In this document: piece after piece, positions 35,059 to 44,681 of the stretch | Numbering within the stretch: the first letter of the stretch is position 1 | How the letters are laid out: every line of letters starts with the position of its first letter | Assembly (NCBI GenBank): GCA_963519845.1 | Contig: CAUQNX010000001.1 | Span: 186,001-250,000, forward strand | Reading direction: 5' to 3' | DNA length: 64,000 bases | Source: Moellerella sp963519845 | GTDB lineage: Bacteria; Pseudomonadota; Gammaproteobacteria; Enterobacterales; Enterobacteriaceae | Position numbers and translations under genes: made by a program | The notes under the pieces: generated by a model | The model's input: the letters and a program-made list of their open reading frames with translations, nothing else | Database searches by the model: none | Told to the model about the DNA's origin: nothing

Positions 35059-35114
35059 TATGGTTGATATATCAATCTTTATGACTCGTCAGAATTTTTT
35101 GGAGGGTAAGGCGA

Positions 35115-35732
35115 ATGAATCGCTTTGTTATTGCCGACCCACAACGATGTATCGGATGTAATACCTGTATGGCGGCTTGTTCCGAAGTACATAAAACTCA
35201 GGGATTACAAGCATATCCGCGACTCACTGTGGTGAAAGTAGGAGATCTTTCCGCACCGATGCTATGCCGTCAGTGCGAAGATGCTCCTTGTGCTCGTGTC
35301 TGTCCCGTTAATGCCATCACGCACCAAGATGACATGATCGTCTTAAATGAGAGTCTCTGTATTGGCTGCAAGCTATGTGGCTTAGTCTGTCCATTCGGAG
35401 CCATTACACCATCGGGAAGTAAAGCCGTCGATCAACCTGACTTCTTCGAACACTATGTACCGCTAGAAATGTTACAGGATGTGCCCGACAGCTCATCGAC
35501 GATGAATCCGTTTTTAGCATGGAATGCAGGTATTCGGAATGTCGCCGTGAAGTGTGATTTGTGTAACTTCACTGAGGACGGACCAGCTTGTGTGAAAGTC
35601 TGCCCGACCGACGCACTTTATGTGATGGAAGATAGTCATTTGGACAATGAAAGTGCCAAACGCCGTACTGCCTCAGCAGATGCGTTACCACCGGAGTTCG
35701 ATATTTTCGCATCACGGCAAGGGGATCAATAA
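35115..35732 (+). CDS. hyfA: Hydrogenase-4 component A, four-cluster ferredoxin-like electron carrier
   Basis: This 205-residue cytoplasmic protein has sixteen cysteines arranged for four [4Fe-4S] clusters: CIGCNTCMAAC, CRQCEDAPCARVCP, CIGCKLCGLVCP and CDLCNFTEDGPACVKVCP. It would carry electrons between formate dehydrogenase FdhF and the Hyf hydrogenase module. The length equals E. coli HyfA. GGAGGGT precedes the start and the sigma-54 promoter lies immediately upstream. It is the first of eleven tightly packed genes. Confidence 0.94.
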   Translation: MNRFVIADPQRCIGCNTCMAACSEVHKTQGLQAYPRLTVVKVGDLSAPMLCRQCEDAPCARVCPVNAITHQDDMIVLNESLCIGCKLCGLVCPFGAITPSGSKAVDQPDFFEHYVPLEMLQDVPDSSSTMNPFLAWNAGIRNVAVKCDLCNFTEDGPACVKVCPTDALYVMEDSHLDNESAKRRTASADALPPEFDIFASRQGDQ

Positions 35733-35733
35733 T

Positions 35734-37749
35734 ATGACTTCGCTTCAGTTACTCTTGTTGTCGGTTATCCTGTATACCGCGGGGGGATTTATCTCTTTGC
35801 TGTTTAAACGACAGGAAAAAATAGCCATTATGGTTGCGGGTATCAGTGCGATAGTCGGCGGCATACTTGGCCTATTTAGTGTTATGCCCGTATTACTCAG
35901 TGGTGAAACACTGACCTATTTTGCACAAGGTCCATTCCCGTTTGCCCATTTTGTCGTTCGACTTGATGGCCTAGCTGCTTTTATGGTGATGGTCATTTCA
36001 CTGTTAGTGACTGTGACTTCACTCTATTCCCTCAATTATGTACAGGAATATTGTGGGCGCGGCGCATGGAGTATGGGCTTCTTCTTCAATTTGTTTATTG
36101 CTTCCATGGTTGCACTGGTCGTCATGGATAACGCATTCTACTTTATTATTCTGTTTGAAATGATGTCGTTAGCCTCTTGGTTCTTAGTCATTGCCGACCA
36201 AGATGACGACTCTATCCACGCTGGGTTGCTCTACTTCTTTATTGCCCACGCGGGTTCTATTCTGATTATGATCGCCTTCTTTATTATGTACCGTCAAAGC
36301 GGTAGCTTAGATTTCGATTCATTCCGCCAAACCTCATTATCCCCCGTTATGTCTTCGATTGTTTTCTTGTTGGCCTTTTTTGGTTTTGGCGCCAAAGCTG
36401 GGATGTTACCGCTACACAGCTGGTTACCCAAAGCTCACCCGGCCGCACCTTCACACGCTTCTGCATTAATGTCAGGCGTGATGGTCAAAATCGGAGTTTT
36501 CGGCATCATCAAAGTTGGCATAGATATTTTAGGCGCCACTGAAACATGGTGGGGCATACTAGTACTGGCCTTTGGCGCTGTCTCTTCGGTGCTGGGCGTT
36601 ATGTATGCGCTAGCAGAGCATGATATCAAACGCTTATTAGCATGGCATACCGTTGAGAATATCGGCATCATCTTGATGGGTGTTGGTGTGAGTATGGTCG
36701 GCATGGCAAATAATATGCCTATTCTAGCGACTATCGGCTTACTCGGTGCGATTTATCACTTACTCAATCATGCGGTATTTAAAGGATTACTCTTTTTAGG
36801 TGCGGGTGCGGTGATCTACCGTGTGCATACTCGCGATATGGAAAAAATGGGTGGTTTGGCAAAACTTATGCCATTAACTGCACTGGCTTTTCTGATTGGT
36901 TGTATGGCGATTTCAGCATTGCCGCCACTTAACGGCTTTATCAGTGAGTGGTATACCTACCAAGCTCTATTCTCCATGAGCCATGATGGCAGCTTTATCA
37001 TGCGCCTCAGTGGTCCCATTGCTATTGTTATGTTGGCACTCACGGGCGCATTAGCCGCTATGTGTTTCGTCAAAGTCTATGGCGTCAGTTTCTGTGGTGG
37101 CGCTCGTAGTGAGCAAGCGACTCATGCACGCGAAGTGCCTTGGACTATGACCGCAGCAATGCTGATTTTAGCCCTGCTTTGCGTGCTACTGGGCGTCGGT
37201 GCCAGTGTGGTTGCCCCTGTATTAACGCAAGTGGCGATGTCATTAACCGAAGCTTCACATGTTACCGTTGCTCAAGGTTCGTTACTGATACCCGATAGCG
37301 CCTCTCAAGCGATGATCTCACCTGCCTTGACCTTTGTTCTGTTACTGGCTCTGCCATTGATTCCTTTCATTATCTATCTGGTGCTGAAAGGTGAGCAACT
37401 GGGCTTCCGTCGCAAAGGCGATGCATGGGCTTGTGGTTATGCATGGGAACGAGATATGTCCGTTTCTGCGGGTGGTTTTACTCAGCCACTACGTTCTATG
37501 TTTGCCCCCTTATATAGGTTGCGTCAACAGCTCGACCCCTCTGCACGCCTAGCGCGTAGCTTAGAAGCCGCTAAGGTGGGGGCGGGAAAAGTTGAACCTT
37601 TGTGGGATGAACGCATTATCTACCCGCTGGTACGTGGAATTAACCGTTTTGCTAAACGCATACAATGCCTGCAAGGAGGCGATTTCAGACTCTACTGTCT
37701 CTATGTCGTCGCTGCGCTCGTGGTATTGCTTATCGTGATAGCGGCATAA
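35734..37749 (+). CDS. hyfB: Hydrogenase-4 component B, NuoL-like proton-pump subunit
   Basis: This 671-residue inner-membrane protein has about sixteen hydrophobic segments and belongs to the Mrp/NuoL/M/N antiporter-like family. Conserved features include the lysine in the long loop HSWLPKAHPAAPSHASALMS and HDIKRLLAWHTVENIG. The length matches E. coli HyfB (672). The ATG at 35734 starts one base after the hyfA stop with GGGG upstream, and is preferred to upstream in-frame codons inside hyfA. It would anchor the hydrogenase and possibly move protons. Confidence 0.94.
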   Translation: MTSLQLLLLSVILYTAGGFISLLFKRQEKIAIMVAGISAIVGGILGLFSVMPVLLSGETLTYFAQGPFPFAHFVVRLDGLAAFMVMVISLLVTVTSLYSLNYVQEYCGRGAWSMGFFFNLFIASMVALVVMDNAFYFIILFEMMSLASWFLVIADQDDDSIHAGLLYFFIAHAGSILIMIAFFIMYRQSGSLDFDSFRQTSLSPVMSSIVFLLAFFGFGAKAGMLPLHSWLPKAHPAAPSHASALMSGVMVKIGVFGIIKVGIDILGATETWWGILVLAFGAVSSVLGVMYALAEHDIKRLLAWHTVENIGIILMGVGVSMVGMANNMPILATIGLLGAIYHLLNHAVFKGLLFLGAGAVIYRVHTRDMEKMGGLAKLMPLTALAFLIGCMAISALPPLNGFISEWYTYQALFSMSHDGSFIMRLSGPIAIVMLALTGALAAMCFVKVYGVSFCGGARSEQATHAREVPWTMTAAMLILALLCVLLGVGASVVAPVLTQVAMSLTEASHVTVAQGSLLIPDSASQAMISPALTFVLLLALPLIPFIIYLVLKGEQLGFRRKGDAWACGYAWERDMSVSAGGFTQPLRSMFAPLYRLRQQLDPSARLARSLEAAKVGAGKVEPLWDERIIYPLVRGINRFAKRIQCLQGGDFRLYCLYVVAALVVLLIVIAA

Positions 37750-37760
37750 GGAGAGAAACC

Positions 37761-38711
37761 GTGTCGATTCAAGAAACACCAACATTGATGATGGGACTCT
37801 TTGCCTTGGTTCAAGCGGTATTTTTATTACTGCTCGCGCCGTTAATGAGCGGCATTTCCCGTCAAATTCGCGCCAAAATGCACTCCCGTCAGGGACCCGG
37901 CATTTTGCAAGATTATCGCGATATTGTGAAATTATTTAAGCGTCAATCAGTCGCTCCAGCGGACTCCGGTATGATCTTTCGCATCACACCCTATGTTCTG
38001 CTCGGCAGCATGCTGTTATTAGCCATGGCGTTACCAGTTTTTACTGCAACATCCCTGTTTAGCGGAGCAAGCGACCTGATCATCGTTTTGTATATTTTTG
38101 CCCTATTCCGCTTTTTCTTTTCATTATCAGGCTTAGATACGGGCAGCCCATTCGCAGGGATTGGAGCTAGCCGTGAACTGACACTCGGTGTACTGGTTGA
38201 GCCAATTTTATTCCTCGGTTTACTGGTAGTGGCGCTGATTGCAGGTTCAACCAATATCGGCACTATTAGCGCGGTAATGAGTAATGGTTGGATCTCACCG
38301 ACAGCCACCTTTCTTGCCCTACTCGCTTGTGGTTTTGCCACCTTTATCGAAATGGGCAAAATCCCCTTCGACGTTGCAGAAGCCGAGCAAGAGTTACAAG
38401 AAGGCCCCTTAACTGAATACTCAGGTTCGGGTTTGGCACTAGTGAAGTGGGGAATTGGATTAAAGCAAATTGTTGTTGCTGAGCTATTTCTGGCGATTTT
38501 CATTCCTTTCGGTAAAGCGAGTGTTTTCACTGCGGGGAGCTTATTGCTTGCGCTGGTACTGATGCTAGTGAAATTGCTGGTAGTTTTTGTGCTGGCATCA
38601 GTGGTGGAAAACAGTATGGCCCGTGGTCGTTTCTTACTGACGCATCATGTGACCTGGTTAGGATTCGGCGTAGCTGCGCTTGGATTCGTGTTCTATCTCA
38701 CCGGTCTATAA
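37761..38711 (+). CDS. hyfC: Hydrogenase-4 component C, NuoH-like membrane anchor
   Basis: This 316-residue membrane protein starts at GTG with AAGGAGA upstream. It matches E. coli HyfC (about 322 residues) closely, including SRQIRAKMHSRQGPGI, FRFFFSLSGLDTGSPFAG, EMGKIPFDVAEAEQELQEGP and LTHHVTWLGF. NuoH-type subunits form the interface that couples the peripheral redox arm to the membrane. Longer in-frame extension upstream lies inside hyfB and is rejected. Confidence 0.94.
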   Translation: MSIQETPTLMMGLFALVQAVFLLLLAPLMSGISRQIRAKMHSRQGPGILQDYRDIVKLFKRQSVAPADSGMIFRITPYVLLGSMLLLAMALPVFTATSLFSGASDLIIVLYIFALFRFFFSLSGLDTGSPFAGIGASRELTLGVLVEPILFLGLLVVALIAGSTNIGTISAVMSNGWISPTATFLALLACGFATFIEMGKIPFDVAEAEQELQEGPLTEYSGSGLALVKWGIGLKQIVVAELFLAIFIPFGKASVFTAGSLLLALVLMLVKLLVVFVLASVVENSMARGRFLLTHHVTWLGFGVAALGFVFYLTGL

Positions 38712-38724
38712 GGAGCGACTCAGC

Positions 38725-40167
38725 ATGTTAGAAAATATTGCACTAGCGACCTTGATTATCCCCTTTATTGGGGCCTTGCTAGTTAGCTGCTTACCGACAC
38801 GCATGGCACCTCTGCTAAGCACACTAGTGGCGCTTTTAGCCTCATTAGGGACGGCAGCTCTAGGTTGGCTCTATTTCGATGGCGGCAAAATCGCTACCAC
38901 ACTAAACCTAGTTCAGGTCGGCGATGTAGCCCTCTTCGGTTTTACCATTGATGGCGTCAGTACTCTAATCGCTTTCGCTGTTGTCTTATTAGGTTTCTTG
39001 ATTTGTCTCTATTCCACCGGTTATCTAACCGAAGGAAACCGTGAACACGCTCATGGTCCAACTCGTCGTTATTATGCCTTTTTGCTGATTTTTATCGGTG
39101 CCATGGCTGGCGTTGTCCTCTCTTCCACCATTCTCGGACAGTTGCTGTTCTTTGAAATTACCGGTGGCTGTTCTTGGGCTCTGATTGGCTACTATCAAAC
39201 TGAAAAATCACAGCGTTCTGCGATGAAGGCCTTGATTATTACCCATATCGGTTCTTTAGGGCTGTTTATGGCCGCCGCTATGCTGTTTGTCAGTACCGGC
39301 ACCTTTGCATTAAGCGCCATTAATCAACTGAATGAGACACAAAGTCTGTTTGTCTTCGGCGGTATTTTGTTCGCCGCTTGGGGTAAATCAGCTCAACTTC
39401 CCCTACAGGCATGGCTACCTGATGCGATGGAGGCTCCTACCCCAGTGAGTGCCTATTTGCACGCTGCTTCCATGGTTAAAGTGGGTGTTTACATCTACGC
39501 ACGTAGCATTATGTCATCGACGCATGTCCCTGAAATTATTGGCTGGGTCGGTGTAGTCATGGCGGTGATAACCTTGATTTACGGCTTTATGATGTATTTG
39601 CCGCAGAAAGATATGAAACGCTTATTAGCTTGGTCCACCATCACACAGTTGGCCTATATCTTCCTCGCCTTGTCGCTATCTATTTTCGGTTCGAAAGAAG
39701 CCTTTGATGGCGGTATTGCCTACATCTTTAACCACGCATTTGCTAAAAGCTTGTTCTTCCTAGTTGCGGGTGCGCTCAGTTATAGCTGTGGTACTCGCAT
39801 GCTGCCGCGGATACGAGGTCTAGCAAAACGTTATCCATTACTGGGGATCGGTTTCTGTGTCGCTGCGCTGGCGATTGCTGGAGTTCCTCCTCTTAATGGT
39901 TTCTTTAGTAAATTCCCGATTTTCGCCGCCGGTTTTGCCTTATCTGACAAATACTGGATCTTAGCGCCGATTATGGTGCTGGTGTTGATCGAATCCGTCG
40001 CTAGCTTCGCATGGCTGATTTATTGGTTCGGCAAAGTGGTTCCCGGTGAACCAAGCGAAGAAGTGGCTAACGGCAGTGCAGTACCGTGCGCAATGCAGTG
40101 GGTGATCGGCATTTTGATCCTCATGTCCTTTGCTTCTAGTGTCATCGCCGTCATCTGGCTCGGTTAA
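38725..40167 (+). CDS. hyfD: Hydrogenase-4 component D, antiporter-like membrane subunit
   Basis: This 480-residue member of the Mrp/NuoL/N family has about fourteen membrane segments. LQAWLPDAMEAPTPVSAYLH and KDMKRLLAWSTITQLAYIFL are the family's conserved loop and lysine region. E. coli HyfD is 479 residues. HyfD is one of the subunits that sets hydrogenase-4 apart from the simpler hydrogenase-3. The ATG at 38725 is chosen for its AGGAG site. Confidence 0.94.
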   Translation: MLENIALATLIIPFIGALLVSCLPTRMAPLLSTLVALLASLGTAALGWLYFDGGKIATTLNLVQVGDVALFGFTIDGVSTLIAFAVVLLGFLICLYSTGYLTEGNREHAHGPTRRYYAFLLIFIGAMAGVVLSSTILGQLLFFEITGGCSWALIGYYQTEKSQRSAMKALIITHIGSLGLFMAAAMLFVSTGTFALSAINQLNETQSLFVFGGILFAAWGKSAQLPLQAWLPDAMEAPTPVSAYLHAASMVKVGVYIYARSIMSSTHVPEIIGWVGVVMAVITLIYGFMMYLPQKDMKRLLAWSTITQLAYIFLALSLSIFGSKEAFDGGIAYIFNHAFAKSLFFLVAGALSYSCGTRMLPRIRGLAKRYPLLGIGFCVAALAIAGVPPLNGFFSKFPIFAAGFALSDKYWILAPIMVLVLIESVASFAWLIYWFGKVVPGEPSEEVANGSAVPCAMQWVIGILILMSFASSVIAVIWLG

Positions 40168-40179
40168 GGGAGAGAAAGT

Positions 40180-40830
40180 ATGACTGGTTCAATTATTGTA
40201 AATAATCTCGCGGGGCTGATGATGATCACCTCGCTATTGGTAATAGGTGCAAAACGTCCGATTGCATCCTGTTGGTTTTATTCGTTGCAGTCACTCGTAT
40301 TAGTGCTGATCTTCGCTACTCTGGCGCAAACACTGGATGCACCACAATTGACCCTATGGGCGATTACCGCATTTGCCACTAAAGTGGTGTTAGTCCCGCT
40401 GATTATGGGCTATGCCTTCGGTAAATTATCCGATCCCACCGCAAATGGTGGAGTGATCAGCCCAACCCTCTTGATGTTGGCCGCAGCAGTTATTGTGGTT
40501 TTATGTTGGTTTGTCGTCGAGCCAGTGAAATTACCACTAGTAGCTGATTTAAAACCCGCATTAGCCGTCTCTCTTGGTCACTTTATGTTAGGTCTGTTAT
40601 GTATTGTGACACAGAAAAATATCCTCAAGCAGGCGTTTGGCTACTGCTTAATGGAAAATGGTTCTCATCTAACGTTAGCCTTACTCGCTTACAAGGCGCC
40701 GGAATTGGTGGAGATCGGTATCGCAACTGACGCTATTTTCGCTGTCATCATCATGGCTATTCTGGCACGTAAAATCTATCGCACGCTCAACACGCTGAAC
40801 GTGGATCAACTGACCGCGCTGAAGGGGTGA
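40180..40830 (+). CDS. hyfE: Hydrogenase-4 component E
   Basis: This 216-residue membrane protein with about seven hydrophobic segments has exactly the length of E. coli HyfE. The N-terminus (IIVNNLAGLMMITSLLVIGA) and late MENGSHLTLALLAYK are typical of the HyfE/MrpC-like (NuoK-related) family. A GGGAGAG ribosome site precedes it. It is present in hydrogenase-4 but not in the hyc operon, so it helps define the type. Confidence 0.93.
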   Translation: MTGSIIVNNLAGLMMITSLLVIGAKRPIASCWFYSLQSLVLVLIFATLAQTLDAPQLTLWAITAFATKVVLVPLIMGYAFGKLSDPTANGGVISPTLLMLAAAVIVVLCWFVVEPVKLPLVADLKPALAVSLGHFMLGLLCIVTQKNILKQAFGYCLMENGSHLTLALLAYKAPELVEIGIATDAIFAVIIMAILARKIYRTLNTLNVDQLTALKG

Positions 40831-40834
40831 TGAG

Positions 40835-42397
40835 ATGAATCAAATCATGTTATTAACGTTTTTAATGGCTACCCCCTTAGTGGTGTCTCTACTGGCTTTC
40901 GCCTGCCGACTCTTAGGTAATAAAGCGAAAGGCGTAGTGACATTACTGCATAGCGTTGGGATCATCTTTCTTTTGATCCTCTCTCTGTGGATGGTAAAAA
41001 CCATTGGTGATAATGGCGATTTGCTAATGGCCGATCGTTGGATACACCTTGATAGTCTCGCTGGACTCTTTTTAGCTATCCTAGGTATTGTCGGTTTTCT
41101 GACGGGTCTCTACTCGATTGGCTATATGGGTCATGAAGTGGCCGAAGGTGAGATCAGTGTCGGTACCCTGTGCAATTATTATGGCTTCTTCCATCTGTTC
41201 CTGTTCACTATGTTATTGGTGATCACCAGCAACAACCTGATCATGATGTGGGCCGCTATCGAAGCAACGACCCTCAGTTCGGCCTTCTTGGTCGGTATTT
41301 ATGGTCAGCGCTCTTCACTGGAAGCGGCATGGAAATACATCATTATTTGTAGTGTCGGTGTCGCCTTCGGTCTCTTTGGTACTATTCTGGTTTACGCCAA
41401 TGCCGTGAGTGTCATGCCCGATCCTGAGTCAGCTATTTTCTGGACTGAGGTGATGAAGTATACCGATTTGCTTGATCCAACATTAATGCGCTTAGCCTTT
41501 GTATTCGTACTTATTGGCTTTGGGACTAAAACGGGTCTCTTCCCTATGCACGCATGGTTACCCGACGCGCACAGTGAAGCCCCCAGCCCAGTATCGGCAC
41601 TATTGTCAGCGGTATTATTGAACTGCGCATTACTGGTTATCATCCGCTATTACATCATTATTACTGCAGCTATCGGCGGTGAGTTCACACAGACATTACT
41701 GTTAGTATTCGGATTACTCTCTGTGGCTGTCGCGGCCTTCTTTATTCTTATTCAACGAGATATGAAACGTCTATTAGCCTATTCTAGTGTGGAAAATATG
41801 GGGCTGATTGCCGTTGCGCTGGGTATCGGCGGCCCGCTAGGAATACTCGCCGCACTGCTACATACCTTGAATCACAGTCTGGGTAAAACCCTTCTATTCT
41901 GCGGCTCGGGTAACGTACTATTAAAATATGGCACTCGAGATATTACCGTCGTCAAAGGCATGTTACGTGTAATGCCCTTTACCGCAGTGATGTTTGCTGG
42001 TGGTGCATTAGCCCTTGGTGGCATGCCGCCCTTTAACGTCTTTCTTAGTGAATTTATGATTGTCGTTGCTGGCTTAGCCGCAAATCATTTCTGGTTGACG
42101 CTACTCCTTTTGATCCTGCTCACTATCGTGTTAGGTGGACTGGTTAGAATGGTATCGAAAACTCTTTTTGGCGCTCAACCCGACTGCGTATCTCGTGGTG
42201 AATTGGGTGTCCTGACGACATTGCCAATGGCAATTCTTATCGTACTGATGTTGGTTATGGGAACACATATCCCGAAACCCGTCAGCCACTTGCTTGAAAA
42301 TGCCGCCACTATTGTTCTAAACAACAGCCAAAATGTTCCAACTTTCCAATGGCCTTGGAGCGTTGACATGGCTTCTACACCAATGCAGGAGAAATAA
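40835..42397 (+). CDS. hyfF: Hydrogenase-4 component F, antiporter-like membrane subunit
   Basis: This is a 520-residue NuoL/M/N-type membrane protein (E. coli HyfF 526). MHAWLPDAHSEAPSPVSALL and RDMKRLLAYSSVENMGLIAV are the family hallmarks. It starts four bases after hyfE. Together HyfB, HyfD and HyfF give three antiporter-like subunits, which suggests energy-conserving proton translocation by this formate hydrogenlyase. Confidence 0.94.
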   Translation: MNQIMLLTFLMATPLVVSLLAFACRLLGNKAKGVVTLLHSVGIIFLLILSLWMVKTIGDNGDLLMADRWIHLDSLAGLFLAILGIVGFLTGLYSIGYMGHEVAEGEISVGTLCNYYGFFHLFLFTMLLVITSNNLIMMWAAIEATTLSSAFLVGIYGQRSSLEAAWKYIIICSVGVAFGLFGTILVYANAVSVMPDPESAIFWTEVMKYTDLLDPTLMRLAFVFVLIGFGTKTGLFPMHAWLPDAHSEAPSPVSALLSAVLLNCALLVIIRYYIIITAAIGGEFTQTLLLVFGLLSVAVAAFFILIQRDMKRLLAYSSVENMGLIAVALGIGGPLGILAALLHTLNHSLGKTLLFCGSGNVLLKYGTRDITVVKGMLRVMPFTAVMFAGGALALGGMPPFNVFLSEFMIVVAGLAANHFWLTLLLLILLTIVLGGLVRMVSKTLFGAQPDCVSRGELGVLTTLPMAILIVLMLVMGTHIPKPVSHLLENAATIVLNNSQNVPTFQWPWSVDMASTPMQEK

Positions 42398-42398
42398 C

Positions 42399-44117
42399 GT
42401 GAGCTATCAGAATTATACAGATACCCTTCAAGGCGTTCGTAAAGGCTTAGGCTATCTGGAACAAGTACGCGAGAAATTTCCTCATGCGATTTTAGAGCAA
42501 GAGTGGCAGACGGCGAATCAAGTCACCATCACCATTAAAGTGGATATGTTGCCCGAAGTCGTTGAGTACCTTTATTATGGTTTAGGTGGCTGGCTCCCCG
42601 TTCTATGGGGTAATGATGAGCGTAGTCTCAACGGTTATTTTGCCGTCTATTATGCTTTGTCGATGGAAGAAGGTGAAAAATGCTGGATCACCGTGAAAGC
42701 ATTAGTCAGCCCAATTACTCAAGAGTTTCCATCAGTTACACCGCGCGTCCCTGCTGCGGTTTGGGGTGAGCGTGAAATTCGCGACATGTATGGTTTACGT
42801 CCCGTTGGCTTACCCGATGAACGCCGTTTGGTATTACCCGATGACTGGCCAGAAGATTTGTATCCGCTACGCAAAGACTCTATGGATTACCGCCAACGCC
42901 CAGAGCCAGTAGGCGATACCGAAACATACGAATTTATTAACGACAGCAAAAAAGCCAGCCGCATTGTCCCTATTGGCCCTTTGCATATCACCTCTGATGA
43001 ACCCGGACATTTCCGTCTATTTGTCGATGGAGAGAAAATTGTCGATGCGGATTACCGTATGTTCTATGTGCATCGCGGCATGGAAAAATTGGCGGAAACT
43101 CGTATGGGTTACAACGAAGTCGCCTTCTTATCTGACCGTGTTTGTGGGATCTGTGGATTTACTCATAGTGTGGCTTATACCTCTTCGGTAGAAAATGCTC
43201 TGGGTATTTATGTTCCTCCGCGCGCTCATACCATCCGCAGTGTTTTACTTGAAGTTGAACGCCTACACAGCCACTTACTGAATATCGGGCTAGCGAGTCA
43301 CTTTACTGGCTTTGATACCGGCTTTATGCAATTTTTCCGTGTGCGTGAAAAATCCATGACCATGGCCGAATTACTGACCGGTGCCCGTAAAACCTACGGA
43401 ACCAACCTAATTGGCGGTGTTCGTCGTGATTTCTTAAAAGAACAGCGCGTAAAAACTATTCAATTAGTGCATGAGATGCGCAAAGATGTCACCCAATTGG
43501 TGGATATGCTACTGAGCACACCAAATATGGAACAACGTACAGTGGGTGTCGGCATACTAGACCGTAAAGTCGCCCGTGATTACAGTCCAGTAGGACCCAT
43601 GATCCGCGCCAGTGGCTTTAAACGTGATGTGCGTTTTGACCACCCTTTCGCCGATTATGCCAACTTACCTAAAACCTTATTTACGCTAGATGGTGGAGAT
43701 GTTTATTCCCGCGTTATGGTGCGAATAAAAGAGACATTAGATTCATTAGCAATGATCGAATATGCGCTGGATAACATGCCAGAAGGCTCAATTCTAACGG
43801 AAGGTTTCACCTATCAGCCGCATAAATTTGCACTTGGCTACACAGAAGCACCCCGTGGCGAAGATGTTCACTGGAGCATGTTAGGCGATAACCAAAAACT
43901 ATTCCGCTGGCGCTGCCGTGCGGCTACCTATGCTAACTGGCCAGTTCTACGCTATATGCTGCAGGGCAATACTGTATCTGATGCGCCATTGATCATTGGT
44001 AGTTTAGATCCTTGCTACTCCTGTACCGACCGCGTCACTTTAGTGGATGTGAGAAAACACAAATCCAAAACAGTGTCGTTTAAAGAGATCGAAAAAATCA
44101 GTATCAACCGTAAATAA
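42399..44117 (+). CDS. hyfG: Hydrogenase-4 large subunit, [NiFe] catalytic (NuoC/NuoD-like)
   Basis: This 572-residue subunit joins an N-terminal NuoC-like domain to a [NiFe] large subunit. The nickel-iron ligands are Cys249/Cys252 in DRVCGICGFTH and Cys539/Cys542 in DPCYSCTDR. By analogy with HycE, the maturation protease should cut after Arg545 and release a 27-residue tail starting VTLVDVRK. GTG at 42399 is chosen because it directly follows hyfF and gives the length of E. coli HyfG; upstream extension would overlap hyfF. HypA and HypC, encoded 8 kb downstream, would help insert the metal centre. Confidence 0.95.
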   Translation: MSYQNYTDTLQGVRKGLGYLEQVREKFPHAILEQEWQTANQVTITIKVDMLPEVVEYLYYGLGGWLPVLWGNDERSLNGYFAVYYALSMEEGEKCWITVKALVSPITQEFPSVTPRVPAAVWGEREIRDMYGLRPVGLPDERRLVLPDDWPEDLYPLRKDSMDYRQRPEPVGDTETYEFINDSKKASRIVPIGPLHITSDEPGHFRLFVDGEKIVDADYRMFYVHRGMEKLAETRMGYNEVAFLSDRVCGICGFTHSVAYTSSVENALGIYVPPRAHTIRSVLLEVERLHSHLLNIGLASHFTGFDTGFMQFFRVREKSMTMAELLTGARKTYGTNLIGGVRRDFLKEQRVKTIQLVHEMRKDVTQLVDMLLSTPNMEQRTVGVGILDRKVARDYSPVGPMIRASGFKRDVRFDHPFADYANLPKTLFTLDGGDVYSRVMVRIKETLDSLAMIEYALDNMPEGSILTEGFTYQPHKFALGYTEAPRGEDVHWSMLGDNQKLFRWRCRAATYANWPVLRYMLQGNTVSDAPLIIGSLDPCYSCTDRVTLVDVRKHKSKTVSFKEIEKISINRK

Positions 44118-44129
44118 GGAGGGAAAGAG

Positions 44130-44681
44130 ATGTTTAAATTATTTAAAACCCTCCGAGATGCGGGTACAGCAACGGTAAAATATCCCTTTAAACCTTTGGA
44201 AGTGGCTCATGGCTTTCGAGGTAAACCTGAATACGATCCACAGCAATGTATCGCTTGTGGCGCCTGTATTTCGGCCTGTCCCGCCAATGCCTTGACGATG
44301 GAAACGGATTTAGAGAGTGGTGAACGTCGTTGGCAACTGTTCCTTGGACGCTGTATTTATTGCGCTCGCTGCGAAGAAGTCTGCCCAACGCGCGCTATCC
44401 ACTTAACAGAAGATTTTGAAACGGCGGTGGTCAATAAAGCGGACCTCTATATGAAAGCCACTTTTCGCTTACAGTATTGCCGTCAGTGTGGAGAGGCTTT
44501 CGCACCGAAAAAATCTGTGGAGTACTCGATGGCGCTGATGGTGGCATCGGGTATAGAAGAAGAGAGTATTGAAGCATTACGTCCGATGTATGAAACCTGT
44601 CCATCCTGTAAGCAGAAAAATAATCTGCTGAACAATGATCGTCAGAATTTCCGTCTGCATATCGGAGGAGAAAAATTATGA
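44130..44681 (+). CDS. hyfH: Hydrogenase-4 component H, NuoI-like two-cluster ferredoxin
   Basis: This 183-residue protein has two [4Fe-4S] motifs, CIACGACISACP and CIYCARCEEVCP, followed by a C-terminal CRQCGEAF...CPSCKQKN pair that may bind zinc. It carries electrons to the small subunit. AGGAGG precedes the start, and its stop overlaps hyfI by four bases (ATGA). Confidence 0.94.
   Translation: MFKLFKTLRDAGTATVKYPFKPLEVAHGFRGKPEYDPQQCIACGACISACPANALTMETDLESGERRWQLFLGRCIYCARCEEVCPTRAIHLTEDFETAVVNKADLYMKATFRLQYCRQCGEAFAPKKSVEYSMALMVASGIEEESIEALRPMYETCPSCKQKNNLLNNDRQNFRLHIGGEKL

Noticed and set aside
35647..35733. Longer start codons for hyfB, and likewise for hyfC, hyfD and hyfG.
   Set aside because: They lie inside the preceding genes and lack ribosome sites; the chosen starts give E. 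coli-like lengths.
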